From positions 472,724 to 507,723 of the forward strand of contig KV908421.1 of NCBI GenBank assembly GCA_002005505.1: 35,000 bases of DNA, in the 5' to 3' direction. A program made the translations under genes and the position numbers. Below the pieces are notes generated by a model. That model did not search any database and was not told where the DNA came from. It was given only the letters and a program-made list of their open reading frames with translations. This DNA comes from Botryococcus braunii. Taxonomy: Eukaryota; Chlorophyta; Trebouxiophyceae. How positions within the stretch are numbered: the first letter of the stretch is position 1; each line of letters opens with the position of its first letter. Shown piece after piece: positions 1-12,039 of this stretch.

Positions 1-605
1 TCCTATGGTGGCTGTCATTAAGCCCCAGACCAGGCAGCCAAAAGAAATGACGCGAATTCGATCCATTTTATCACCTAAGACACCACTGACGGTCGGGAGA
101 CCGAGGTTAGAGACTGGTGTCTGTTTTCTATGTGTACATAAAAAACGTTGCGCCTAGGATACATGGACGGTTCAGGCCGGAAGCAAAGGCCTGAAAACTT
201 CAAGTCTACCTACTATACTCGCCATGCGTTCTCACCTTAAAGGGGACGTAAGAGCCTGCGACCAGAGAGGAACGTTGGCCACGAAGGAAAATGGATGTTT
301 ACATGCTACACGGGGCCATGCAACAGAATCAATAATACCTGAACAAGTGCCCGGCACAGAGTGATTGTGCCAAGCTGTGTTGGGGTGGCATGCAAGGAAG
401 AGCCAATGTACTTGTATACAGCCGGTAAGAGTTGCTCATCTGCCTTCTCCACAATAGAAGCCAGATACAATAACAAGGTGGTCCGGCTTCGCCGATCAAG
501 AAATGACATTTTTTCAAATGTTCGGGCGGACGTTTGCGTTTTGGGCGTCCTCTTTATCTTGCTGTTGGGGCTTGTTGCTAAGCATCGGATGGACAATTGG
601 GCCAT
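1..605 (-). CDS. MFS transporter, UNE2-like, first exons (partial, runs off left edge)
   Basis: Seen: two exons on the minus strand. Exon 1 (605-339) starts at an ATG at 605-603, with a second in-frame ATG at 509-507. It contains RTTLLLYLASIVEKADEQLL followed by PAVYKYIGSSLHATPTQLG and ends LCRALVQ at a CAG|GTATTA donor. Exon 2 (120-1) follows an ACAG acceptor in the same phase and reads VSGVLGDKMDRIRV then FGCLVWGLMTATIG, which is the loop 2-3 G-x-L-x-D-x-x-x-R signature of the major facilitator superfamily followed by a membrane segment. Known: plant MFS proteins of the UNE2 (AT1G78130) group have an N-terminal helix with E-[KR]-A-D-E-x-L-L-P-x-V-Y-K. Inference: an integral membrane transporter of unknown substrate. 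The remaining helices lie beyond base 1. The true start may be the 509 ATG or an upstream exon. Confidence 0.8.
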
Positions 606-1696
<1,091 letters not shown>

Positions 1697-1719
1697 TCAT
1701 GTCCCCCCCCCCTCTCTCT

Positions 1720-1745
1720 CTTCCTAAAACCCGTGTTTTAGGAAG
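1720..1745. repeat. 11-bp perfect inverted repeat next to the microsatellite
   Basis: CTTCCTAAAAC, loop CCGT, then GTTTTAGGAAG: an 11-bp stem with a 4-base loop. It lies directly after the microsatellite and a C-run. Confidence 0.75.
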
Positions 1746-1870
1746 AGGTTCCTTAGATTGAGGAGAACACATAATTTACCACTGATCAGTCATGAGCTCA
1801 CTGCAGTCCTCGTACCTGGAGGGATCCCTGCAGCCCGGGCTTACATGACTGCCCGGCGGGAGTGCGTTGG

Positions 1871-1875
1871 CATTC
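1871..1875. repeat. Target-site duplication, left copy (CATTC)
   Basis: CATTC immediately precedes the 5' LTR and is repeated exactly after the 3' LTR at 9067-9071. A 5-bp duplication is the standard size for Ty1/copia integrase. Confidence 0.95.
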
Positions 1876-2105
1876 TGTTGAATATTGGGGACAATTTGGA
1901 ACATTGGTGACAGCCACTTTTTCCCTTTAGCCAATGGTGAGAAGAGCAAGCAGTACCATAGAGACATATATGTTACAATGACAACTCCCATTGGACTAGG
2001 AGTACACATGATCCGTACCAACTCGAACTCAAATGACTGGTTAGGTAATTGTACCTTATGTTGCTGCAATCGAGCCTTCACTGGGCGGCCCAGGAACTGC
2101 TCGTC

Positions 2106-2718
2106 ACTTGTCCGGAGTATGTTGGTAGACTTGGCCAACCTCTGCTGCCAGAAAGTGTTGTGTGTGTATTTCCTGGTGTGTGTGGTGTGGAAGTGTTGTG
2201 CCCACGGACCACTAACGCTGCCGCCGTGCTCGACTGCAGGTGTGTTTAGGGCTAGGGAATGTGATGTTGATACTACGACACTCAAACATTCAGTATAGTA
2301 ATGTGTCTTTGCTGTGTGCATGGATGAGTATGCCTGAAGAGAGCTCCTGAATGTTTGATGATGAACAAGTTGTGCTTGAAAGGCCACGGAGATGGCGGTA
2401 AGTCAGGTTGTGTGGATAGATTTACCAAAGTGCCCTTGGTTAGGCAGTGATGACATATTGACTTAATATAGAGATGTGCAATAGACATCGCAAGGGCTCT
2501 TTGTATTGAACTCTGCTATCAGGCGAGGCGTAACAATGCGTGGTCGGTAGTAAGAGTGAGAGATTACAACACCATCTGTAAGACTTGTCCGGAGTATGTT
2601 GGTAGACTTGGCCAACCTCTGCTGCCAGAAAGTGTTGTGTGTGTATTTCCTGGTGTGTGTGGTGTGGAAGTGTTGTGCCCACGGACCACTAACGCTGCCG
2701 CCGTGCTCGACTGCAGGT
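2106..2718 (+). repeat. 136-bp perfect direct repeat inside the LTR (2106-2241 and 2583-2718)
   Basis: The block starting ACTTGTCCGG and ending CTGCAGGT occurs twice, 477 bp apart, with no difference I can see. It recurs in the 3' LTR at 8430-8565 and 8907-9042, so the element carries four identical copies. The second block ends 24 bp before the LTR end. Copy 2 has a block of similar size and the same ends (see 29046-29509). Confidence 0.95.
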
Positions 2719-2724
2719 CACGCC

Positions 2725-2742
2725 TGAAGCAGAAATGCTTCA
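2725..2742 (+). repeat. LTR-terminal hairpin with GAAA loop
   Basis: TGAAGCA, GAAA, TGCTTCA: a perfect 7-bp stem closed by a GNRA-type tetraloop. It forms exactly the last 18 bases of the LTR (also 9049-9066) and abuts the primer-binding site. Confidence 0.8.
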
Positions 2743-2759
2743 GGTTATGGGCCCACCAC
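2743..2759 (+). other. Primer-binding site, complementary to the anticodon arm of initiator tRNA-Met
   Basis: GGTTATGGGCCCACCAC begins on the base after the LTR. It is the exact complement of the anticodon stem-loop segment (…GGGCCCATAACC) of plant-type initiator tRNA-Met, not of the tRNA 3' end. Known: Drosophila copia and yeast Ty5 prime from an internally cleaved initiator tRNA in the same way. So this is a half-tRNA primer site. Confidence 0.85.
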
Positions 2760-3047
2760 TCTCAAGCTGAGCTTGCAGTGTGAGCACGACGAAACCAGGG
2801 GAGAAAGGGTTGCGGACCCTGCTTCAAAGCCAGGAGCACGGACAAGTGTGTTTTGGCTGTCCGGCCAGGACAGGCCAGACGAGTAATATTGTTCCTTTCG
2901 AAGTGCTGGAAAGGAACTTTTGTACAGTAGCAATTGTGCTGGGAAAGGGGAAGGAATTCTGAAAGACAAATACTGGGTCAAAGCCTAATATCAGTTCCAG
3001 GGGAAGTTGCCTGGAGTTGCAAGTGAGAGACTAGAAGTTAAGCAGGC

Positions 3048-6000
3048 ATGAAGACACGCAGCATGCAAAATTCCCCCACGCAAACGTCAGCATTGCAGCC
3101 TAGTGGATCGGGTACAGCAGCCTCTCCCACCAGTGGAGCAGTCAGTCAGCCTGGAAGTATCTCTGTACACAGTGGAATGGTGAACATGACAAAGTCTGGC
3201 GGCGTCGTCATCACAAATGTTAAATGTCCAGTCACTCTGGACAGGGAGGGCGTTGAATTCCCTTATTGGGATATGGCATTTGTGGCAGCTTGTGGACTGA
3301 AGCGATGCAAGGAGGCTCTCAGCACACCCATGCCAGATACTGAGGAGAACGCAGCAGCCTTGCTAATGCTCATTGAGAGCGTTCCCAAGGTGTGGGGATC
3401 CAAGCTGGCCTCCATGAAGATAGCTTCTGCAGCTTACCAATGGGTGCAACAAAAGTTCACTGGAGGAGCAGACCAGGAAGTCACCTCGAGGTGGCTGGAG
3501 CTTCTCCACAAAGGAATGACAGAGACAGAAACGCTGGAGGAGTACTATAACCGTATGGTGGCCTTGTACGAAGCTCTCAAGGGGAATGGCCATCCAATCA
3601 TGGAGAGAGATGTGAAGATAGCCATCATCCATGGACTGCCAGAAGCAGCCAAGGAGACTGGCATGATTTCTTCATCAGCTGGGAGGGACCTGGAGGGTCT
3701 CTGGGAGATCATTGCAACCACTGCCAAGGGACTGGGTTTTGATGACAGAGTGCCAAGGGTCATCCCTGTGGCAAAGGCTGTCACCAACCCCATCCCTGCC
3801 ACTACATCAACCACTGCCAGCCCACAGGAGGGATCAGCTCAAGGCCATGGGACCGGCCAAAGGAATTCGTTCAAACCAATGGGACGGGACCGACGGGACC
3901 GACGGGACCGGACTTGCTACAGGTGCCGCGAGGCTGGCCACATTGAAAGGGATTGCCCCATGAAGAAGGCTGAAGAGAAGATGCAACAAGATATGCAGCG
4001 TGTGATGGCTGCCATGGCCAATCTGCTTCCACCGCCGGCAAACCAAGCGTCGGCAGCCACCACCCGACCACCGGAGAGCAATGGTCACAACAATAATTTC
4101 TTCCCAGGAGGATATCCTCCACCATCTGTTATGTCTGCCACAATCACCCTCAGTGTGTTGACTCCAACAGCAGTGATGCCAGAGGTTCGGAGCTTTATGG
4201 TTGACAGTGGAGCTTCCATACACCTAGTCAATGATCTGTCCCTACTGCATTCACCCACGTTGCACAGTACTCCCATTTCCCTGCATATGGCCACGTCAGA
4301 TGCCACAGGACAGATAATAGCAACGGGATCATTGTGTTTGAGCAGTGCTGATCAGCAACCCCTTTGGCTGCATCATGTACATTGTGTACCTTCAGCTACT
4401 GCTAACCTCATTTCTGTCACAGCAGCCATTCGAGATGGTGCCACTTTCCTGACTGACAGCGTGGGAGGTTATACCGGGATGTGTGGCCCCTGCGACTGGT
4501 CCTGTCCCGTTGAGCAGAAAAATGGACTATATTTCCTGGAGAAAGTCAGTCCAATCCGGAACCCTGTACCTGCGTTAGTCAACGCAATAAGAGCACAGCA
4601 TTCCCATGAATGTAGATTGAGAGCATTGTGGCACAGCAGATTGGGACACCCAGGGGAAGCTAACATGAGGCGACTGCAGAGTGAGAACTTGGTCTCAGGC
4701 ATTCCCGTGTCCCTATCACCCTGTGAAAAATGCCCTGCAACCTGTGAAGCATGTATACAGGGAAAGCACAGTCGCCCTCCTTTTGGAATTAGCTCCCGAA
4801 CAGCCACAGAACCCTTGCTACGCATTCACTTGGACACTGTGGGACCTATTACACCTACTGCCATAACTGGAGAGAGGTTCTTCGTCACTATTGTGGATGA
4901 AGCGTCGCATTATGTAATAGCCCTGGCAGTGAAATCTAAGGACACTATTAGTGGGGCTGTAAGGGACCTGCTGGTGTTCTGGCAGAGGCAGCTGGGCAGA
5001 ACTGTCAAGTGTATCCGAACAGACCGTGGGACAGAGTTCCTCAACAGCACATTGAAGGGCTACTGTGTGCAGGAGGGCATTAAGTTTGAGACGTCGGCAG
5101 CATACACGCCGCAACAAAATGGACTGGCGGAGAGGATGAACAGGACCATCAAAGAGAAGGCCAGAACACTCCTGCTGCATGCAGCTGCCAAACAGACGCT
5201 TTGGAAAGAAGCAGTGGAGACAACCTGCATCCTATACAACATGGGGCCAGTAGCTGGACGTGATAAAACGCCTTATGAGCTCTTCCATGGGGTAAAGCCT
5301 GATGCATCCCTTCTTAAGACCTTTGGCTGCTTAGCACACGTGCATGTTCCAGATCATCAGAGGGGACCCTTCGAGTCAAAGACCTCTCCTGGGGTGTTCA
5401 CAGGATATTCCAGTGTATCCAAGGCCTATAGAATATACATGGGAAATGGGATTTGGAAAGAGAGCAGGGATGTAGTATTCCTGGAGCACATCAGGGGAGC
5501 AGACAGAGTGGGTCTGAGCACAATGCCTCCTGTGAGTCCAAATGCTGTTCAGCAGTCCTTTGCTCCACATGTTGGACAGCAGGAGAGTTATGGTACACCG
5601 GAACAGACCTCCTTTTGGGACTCAGATGATCCTGAACCTCCCTGCACTCCAGAGGTTGACGTACAACGGTCCGAGGTCGACTTCCCCAGTGCAACCACCC
5701 CCTGTGCAACCAACTTGTGTGAGAACTACGAGACTTCAAATGGCAACGGAGATGGTGAGACAACCTCATCGGAGCAGAGCCCTACGGAGTCTGGCCGAAG
5801 CTGGTCCGTGCTCGGACACCTGGAGAACTTGGCTCGGGGAGGCCAGGAGACCGAGTCACAATGGCAACGTTTGAATAATATGCAAGGATGTTTGAGAAAT
5901 GATGTTGGGCCTTTGGGAGTCAGAGGGCAAGACGGCTTGACCCTACAGCAGCGATATGATCAGAGAGTGACGGCACGCGAGGCTGCCGCAAGAGAGAATG

Positions 6001-8174
6001 ATGGACATGAGTGTGATGTGAGTGGCAGAGAGAATGGGAGAATGCCAGAGACATTTGAATCAGGGGAAGCATCAGATGAGGAAGCTGCTGTGCAATTCAT
6101 GGCCAGGCAAGAGGGCATGTCTGATCATGTAAGTGACGAGAGTGAGGCAAGAGGGGCCAGTGTGGAGGCTGCCAACCAGATGATTGAAGGACAAATGGAG
6201 TCTTCAGATGGCCAGGCTCTGCATGCTTGTGAGGGGCACACTGGAGAGTCAAATGTGTGCTGTGAGGGTGAGAGTATGGATGAGAGAGAGAGCACTGCAG
6301 TAGACAACGCATTTCCCAACTATGCAGCACCTTTGAGCGCTGAGTGTGTGTGGGATGAGATAAGCAGCATGGAAAATAAATTGAGCAAGGCTACGTGTGA
6401 GTCCTCCAAGGAGAGGAAGCTGCAGGCACCTGCAGAGTGGGAGCGAGTCAGAGAGGTGTGTAATGCGGTAGCCTCGAGCGAAAGAGTAGTGGAGTCATCA
6501 GCATGTGAGCCCAGGGAGGATAGTCATCTGGTGCATGACTTCAATCTGAATCCTGCAAAGGGTCAGATACCTGGGGTGAGGTGGTCTAAGGTCCCGGTTC
6601 CTGAGAATCTCAGGGAGGCGCAGAGATCTCCACAGTGGGAGTTCTGGCGCCAGGCAATGCAAGAGGAGCAAGACTCCCTCGATGCGCACGAAGTGATGGA
6701 GTATGTGGAGAGACCCAGGGGCCACAAAGTGATACCTGTGCACTGGATCTTCTCAGTGAAGACTGATGCGCATGGAAATGTCATGAGGTTTAAGGCTAGG
6801 CTAGTGGCTCAGGGCTGTCGGCAAATTCCAGGAGTGGATGTAGATGAGGTATTTGCCCCTACCAGCAGCTATGGGTCCAGGAGGACTTTGCTTGCAACTG
6901 CTGCAGCAAAGAACATGGAAATTCACCAGGTGGACATTAAGACCGCTTTTTTGAATGGTGATTTGGAGGAGGAGGTGTACGTTACACAACCTCCTGGGTT
7001 CGATAATGGTGACCCAAACATAGTATGCAGACTGCACAAGGCCCTTTATGGCCTGAAGCAGGCTCCAAGGGCCTGGCACAAGGTCCTTAATGAGAAGCTG
7101 CTGAGTATGGGCTATGAGGTGAGCAAAAGCGATGCGGGTGTCTACATCAAGAGACATGAGGATGGTGAGTTGTCCTACATGTTAGTGTATGTGGATGATT
7201 TGTTGATTGTGGCCATGGGAGCGGAAGAGATAGTGCAGGTGAAGAGAGAGCTGCTGGCAAGCTTCAAAATCCATGACCTTGGTGAAGTCAAGGATTTCTT
7301 GGGCTGTCAGATTCAGAGAGATAGAGAGAATCTGTGCCTCTCACTCAGCTGCGTCCCCAAGATAGATGCACTGTGTGAGAAGTTTGGTGTGAGTGTAGAG
7401 TCACGGTCAGTCGATACTCCTATGAGTAAAGACTTTGTGGTGTCTGCACTGCCACAGGTGACAGTGGGAGATACCAGTTTTGGCTCTGGGACTCTACTGC
7501 CACCTGGGCATCGTTATTGTGAGCTTGTCGGGTCTCTATTGTATATTGCTAATACAACCAGACCAGATATTGCTCAGGCTGTGGGGGTCCTGTCTCGGTA
7601 CAGGAATGCCCCAACCACTGCCCACATGAATGAGGGCTTAAGAGTATTGCGATATCTTCGGTCTACTCGAGAGTATGTGCTGGTGTTGGGAGGAAAGGGT
7701 CCTGTGCTGGAGGGATATGTTGATGCAGATTATGCTGGTGATATTGACAGCAGGCGCTCAACTTCTGGGCTTGTGCTGTCAGTATTTGGTAGCGCTGTTG
7801 TATGGGGGAGCAAGAAGCAACACTCTGTTGCTACCTCCACTGTTGAGGCTGAGTTCATGGCTACCAGTCTAGCCATCAAAGAACTCAACTGGCTGCGTGG
7901 GTTCCTGGAGGAAATTGGCACTCCCCCTTGGTCAGTGAAGCTGTATTGTGATCATCAGGGCTGCATCGCAAATCTGAAAAATCCATTGTACAGCAAGTAT
8001 ACTAAGCACATTGCAGTGTGCTTCCATTTTGCTCGGGAGGCCATTGCAATGGGCCAGGTCTCTCTCTGTTATGTGGAGTCTGCCAAGAACAAGGCAGACA
8101 TGCTGACCAAACCTCTGGCACGGCCTGTGTTTCAGCTACATAGGCGTGCCTTTGGACTGGTGAAAACGAGTTAA
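3048..8174 (+). CDS. Copia gag-pol polyprotein, intact (1708 aa)
   Basis: One uninterrupted frame from the first good ATG after the leader. Domains by residue: copia-type Gag (about 50-240); zinc knuckle C290-x2-C293-x4-H298-x4-C303; aspartic protease V-D386-S-G-A-S; GAG-pre-integrase/HHCC zinc region (H529, H534, C559/C562, C566/C569); integrase core D596, D659, E695 with 35 residues between the last two (D-x35-E); a long acidic, Ser/Glu-rich linker (about 815-1160); reverse transcriptase with VDIKTAFLNG (D1296) and YVDD (1381-1384); RNase H with D1559, E1600, D1635 and D1684. All expected catalytic residues are present. The protein makes virus-like particles, copies the element RNA and integrates the DNA. 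Gag and Pol share one frame without a frameshift, as is usual for copia. Confidence 0.97.
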   Translation: MKTRSMQNSPTQTSALQPSGSGTAASPTSGAVSQPGSISVHSGMVNMTKSGGVVITNVKCPVTLDREGVEFPYWDMAFVAACGLKRCKEALSTPMPDTEENAAALLMLIESVPKVWGSKLASMKIASAAYQWVQQKFTGGADQEVTSRWLELLHKGMTETETLEEYYNRMVALYEALKGNGHPIMERDVKIAIIHGLPEAAKETGMISSSAGRDLEGLWEIIATTAKGLGFDDRVPRVIPVAKAVTNPIPATTSTTASPQEGSAQGHGTGQRNSFKPMGRDRRDRRDRTCYRCREAGHIERDCPMKKAEEKMQQDMQRVMAAMANLLPPPANQASAATTRPPESNGHNNNFFPGGYPPPSVMSATITLSVLTPTAVMPEVRSFMVDSGASIHLVNDLSLLHSPTLHSTPISLHMATSDATGQIIATGSLCLSSADQQPLWLHHVHCVPSATANLISVTAAIRDGATFLTDSVGGYTGMCGPCDWSCPVEQKNGLYFLEKVSPIRNPVPALVNAIRAQHSHECRLRALWHSRLGHPGEANMRRLQSENLVSGIPVSLSPCEKCPATCEACIQGKHSRPPFGISSRTATEPLLRIHLDTVGPITPTAITGERFFVTIVDEASHYVIALAVKSKDTISGAVRDLLVFWQRQLGRTVKCIRTDRGTEFLNSTLKGYCVQEGIKFETSAAYTPQQNGLAERMNRTIKEKARTLLLHAAAKQTLWKEAVETTCILYNMGPVAGRDKTPYELFHGVKPDASLLKTFGCLAHVHVPDHQRGPFESKTSPGVFTGYSSVSKAYRIYMGNGIWKESRDVVFLEHIRGADRVGLSTMPPVSPNAVQQSFAPHVGQQESYGTPEQTSFWDSDDPEPPCTPEVDVQRSEVDFPSATTPCATNLCENYETSNGNGDGETTSSEQSPTESGRSWSVLGHLENLARGGQETESQWQRLNNMQGCLRNDVGPLGVRGQDGLTLQQRYDQRVTAREAAARENDGHECDVSGRENGRMPETFESGEASDEEAAVQFMARQEGMSDHVSDESEARGASVEAANQMIEGQMESSDGQALHACEGHTGESNVCCEGESMDERESTAVDNAFPNYAAPLSAECVWDEISSMENKLSKATCESSKERKLQAPAEWERVREVCNAVASSERVVESSACEPREDSHLVHDFNLNPAKGQIPGVRWSKVPVPENLREAQRSPQWEFWRQAMQEEQDSLDAHEVMEYVERPRGHKVIPVHWIFSVKTDAHGNVMRFKARLVAQGCRQIPGVDVDEVFAPTSSYGSRRTLLATAAAKNMEIHQVDIKTAFLNGDLEEEVYVTQPPGFDNGDPNIVCRLHKALYGLKQAPRAWHKVLNEKLLSMGYEVSKSDAGVYIKRHEDGELSYMLVYVDDLLIVAMGAEEIVQVKRELLASFKIHDLGEVKDFLGCQIQRDRENLCLSLSCVPKIDALCEKFGVSVESRSVDTPMSKDFVVSALPQVTVGDTSFGSGTLLPPGHRYCELVGSLLYIANTTRPDIAQAVGVLSRYRNAPTTAHMNEGLRVLRYLRSTREYVLVLGGKGPVLEGYVDADYAGDIDSRRSTSGLVLSVFGSAVVWGSKKQHSVATSTVEAEFMATSLAIKELNWLRGFLEEIGTPPWSVKLYCDHQGCIANLKNPLYSKYTKHIAVCFHFAREAIAMGQVSLCYVESAKNKADMLTKPLARPVFQLHRRAFGLVKTS

Positions 8175-8190
8175 AAAAAATTGTGCTGTC

Positions 8191-8199
8191 AAGGGGAAG
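8191..8199 (+). other. Polypurine tract
   Basis: AAGGGGAAG directly precedes the 3' LTR and primes plus-strand synthesis. The identical 9-mer precedes the 3' LTR of copy 2 (29713-29721, minus strand). Confidence 0.9.
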
Positions 8200-9066
8200 T
8201 GTTGAATATTGGGGACAATTTGGAACATTGGTGACAGCCACTTTTTCCCTTTAGCCAATGGTGAGAAGAGCAAGCAGTACCATAGAGACATATATGTTAC
8301 AATGACAACTCCCATTGGACTAGGAGTACACATGATCCGTACCAACTCGAACTCAAATGACTGGTTAGGTAATTGTACCTTATGTTGCTGCAATCGAGCC
8401 TTCACTGGGCGGCCCAGGAACTGCTCGTCACTTGTCCGGAGTATGTTGGTAGACTTGGCCAACCTCTGCTGCCAGAAAGTGTTGTGTGTGTATTTCCTGG
8501 TGTGTGTGGTGTGGAAGTGTTGTGCCCACGGACCACTAACGCTGCCGCCGTGCTCGACTGCAGGTGTGTTTAGGGCTAGGGAATGTGATGTTGATACTAA
8601 GACACTCAAACATTCAGTATAGTAATGTGTCTTTGCTGTGTGCATGGATGAGTATGCCTGAAGAGAGCTCCTGAATGTTTGATGATGAACAAGTTGTGCT
8701 TGAAAGGCCACGGAGATGGCGGTAAGTCAGGTTGTGTGGATAGATTTACCAAAGTGCCCTTGGTTAGGCAGTGATGACATATTGACTTAATATAGAGATG
8801 TGCAATAGACATCGCAAGGGCTCTTTGTATTGAACTCTGCTATCAGGCGAGGCGTAACAATGCGTGGTCGGTAGTAAGAGTGAGAGATTACAACACCATC
8901 TGTAAGACTTGTCCGGAGTATGTTGGTAGACTTGGCCAACCTCTGCTGCCAGAAAGTGTTGTGTGTGTATTTCCTGGTGTGTGTGGTGTGGAAGTGTTGT
9001 GCCCACGGACCACTAACGCTGCCGCCGTGCTCGACTGCAGGTCACGCCTGAAGCAGAAATGCTTCA
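8200..9066 (+). repeat. 3' LTR of copia copy 1
   Basis: 867 bp, same ends and internal 136-bp duplication as the 5' LTR. The only difference noticed is A at 8600 where the 5' LTR has C at 2276. Open frames of 60-137 codons recur in both LTRs, but they are only identical copies of non-coding sequence. Confidence 0.97.
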
Positions 9067-9071
9067 CATTC
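9067..9071. repeat. Target-site duplication, right copy (CATTC)
   Basis: Exact copy of 1871-1875, directly following the CA end of the 3' LTR. Confidence 0.95.
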
Positions 9072-9424
9072 TTTTCACGGGGCTTCACTGTTACATTGTC
9101 TGCAGAGTGGCATGTGTTCTCCTTCTTTAAGTTTGACAGTACTCTTGATTGGTTAGTGGTTTTCGGTGGCGTTGTATCAGAAACAACGTCCCTTTCTCTG
9201 GACTTCGGGAGGTTGTTCCATAAACAACGTCCTACTTTGATATATGTCCTTTAGGTTTACGTTCTTGTCCAACGGTCTCTCTTGGCTCTGGCAGGATTTC
9301 TCCTAAAGTCGTCTGCAAGCCCTGGGCAAAACCTCGGTGTGGTGGCATATATCCTCTCCCCTATATACTCAGTGTGCTTGTGCTTTCGACAGGTGTGCGT
9401 GATATGGGGCAAATTCACCCCCTC

Positions 9425-10803
<1,379 letters not shown>

Positions 10804-12039
10804 CTAATCCCCGTTTTTCTCTTCCCCTCTAAGTTTCTTCCGTTTCCGGTTTTTCTTACGGGCGCTTCCTTCAGGGTGCTCCAACAGTGGGTCATCTCCT
10901 TGCGAGAGTTCTATGATAAAATCCCATTCCTCCTTTCCGACCTTTTGAACTGACAGCCTCCCTTGAGAGAACAGCTGCATGTTCTTCAAATGACTGCTGC
11001 TGTGCGTTCGTAATTCAGGCAGGGATACAAGCCGATGCAATTTTTGCACCTGCGCCATCATATATGAGTTCTTTCAGTATAATCCAGAGTTGGCAACCCA
11101 TGACAGCGCAGGAGTGAAGGGAAGTGATTCCGGGCACACCGATTTAACATCCACCATATACCATCGCGGACTTTCTTCTGTTGACTTAGGGTCATGCCCC
11201 TCGCTATTCGCATCCCAGCTCGTGTGGTCAGGATAGCCTTGCTTCACAACTTCCACGACACCTACAATGCCCGGCTGCACACGAAGCAATTCTGAAACAA
11301 ATAACAGAAGGCTGAGTTAACAGCTCCGTTCTTGAGGACCCCAACGGGGTCAACACTGACCATGCATGCAACACACTTCCACATGCATTGACGTTTCATA
11401 AAGGAGAAGACGAAGCACAGTCCTTGCAACAGTTGAATAGTCATGGTAGTCCCTCAAAACAGACACGACACGTCCTGAAATAGACAGAGACACATGGTCT
11501 CCTTCTTACCACTTTGCAGCTGGAATGATAGAAGAATCCCTTGTCTCCAACCTTCATTGCCAAAAGGTTGTTTTTTGCCACATGATTCCGGACACCTGCA
11601 TTGCATGTGTCAGGTCTTGAACGAGATGCCCATCTACATCAAAATGGTCGCTTGTACTCACCATCCCAAGGGGCTGTACTATTAGGACTGGATAAGAGGT
11701 CGTCCCAACTGAATTTGTGTGGTTCACTCTTGAATAGCCAGAAATTTCGCTCCTGCGCCACTAGATACTGATGCTTTATCCCAGTCAGAGATATTTGAAG
11801 AGCTTTGAGCTCCTCTTGAAGGGAATTACCTCAGTACTAATATAGTTGGACTCAGAGCCTGCGTTGGCACTATTTTCCTGCCTGAACAGTGACTGCTGAG
11901 GAAGGTCTCCCTTGGTAGCTTTTGCTGTTGGCTTCTGCTACAAGCACCCGTTGAACGCTAAATCACCTTCCTACCACGGCAGGCCGGGTTTGAGCAGTCT
12001 ACGTACACTACATACCGAGCCATCCTTTCGCCTCCCCAT
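10804..12039 (-). CDS. THYN1: EVE-domain protein, thymocyte nuclear protein 1 (THYN1) family
   Basis: Seen: five minus-strand exons. Exon 1 12039-12016 (MGRRKDGS, GTATGT donor, tentative); exon 2 11752-11662 (NFWLFKSEPHKFSWDDLL ... PWDG, donor G|GTGAGT); exon 3 11595-11510 (VRNHVAKNNLLAMKVGDK, GFFYHSSCKV, donor GTAAGA); exon 4 11274-11140 (PGIVGVVEVVKQGYPDHT ... SPRWYMVDVKS); exon 5 11049-10804 (VQKLHRLVSLPELRTH, HLKNMQLFSQGRLSVQ, basic tail KKNRKRKKLRG, TAG stop). Phases match at every junction. Known: EVE domains (W-L-F/M-K-S-E-P, W-D-G-V-R-N, F-Y-H-S, G-I-x-G, Y-P-D-H-T) form a PUA-like fold, and several bind modified cytosines. Here the whole fold is covered in about 190 residues plus a likely nuclear localisation tail. 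The N-terminal exon is uncertain; an in-frame stretch upstream of exon 2 (LQEELKALQ...) may also be coding. The gene is divergent from the SNF2-HNH gene. Confidence 0.88.

Larger units (their letters stand above)
1876..2742 (+). repeat. 5' LTR of copia copy 1
   Basis: 867 bp, beginning TGTTGAATATT and ending ATGCTTCA (TG...CA ends). It is matched base for base by 8200-9066 except at 2276. It contains a perfect 136-bp internal duplication and ends in a hairpin. TATA-like stretches (about 1968 and 2465) are too weak to place a promoter. Confidence 0.97.
1876..9066 (+). mobile_element. Complete Ty1/copia LTR retrotransposon (copy 1)
   Basis: 7191 bp. In order: 867-bp 5' LTR, primer-binding site, leader of about 290 bp, single gag-pol frame (3048-8174), polypurine tract, 867-bp 3' LTR, with CATTC duplicated on both flanks. 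Domain order (integrase before reverse transcriptase) defines Ty1/copia. The two LTRs differ at one position seen by eye (2276 C versus 8600 A). No frameshift or stop interrupts the frame, so the copy looks recent and potentially autonomous. It sits in the spacer between the MFS gene and the EVE-domain gene. Its relative, copy 2, lies at 29022-35000 in the opposite orientation. Confidence 0.97.

Noticed and set aside
1885..2298. 137-codon frame in the LTR, repeated at 8209-8622
   Set aside because: It is present twice because the LTR is present twice, resembles no protein, and overlaps other open frames in the same non-coding sequence.
8374..8573. GT-rich stretch in the LTR as a poly(A) downstream element
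   Set aside because: It is GT-rich, but no AATAAA-like signal is found in a suitable position, so U3/R/U5 borders cannot be set.
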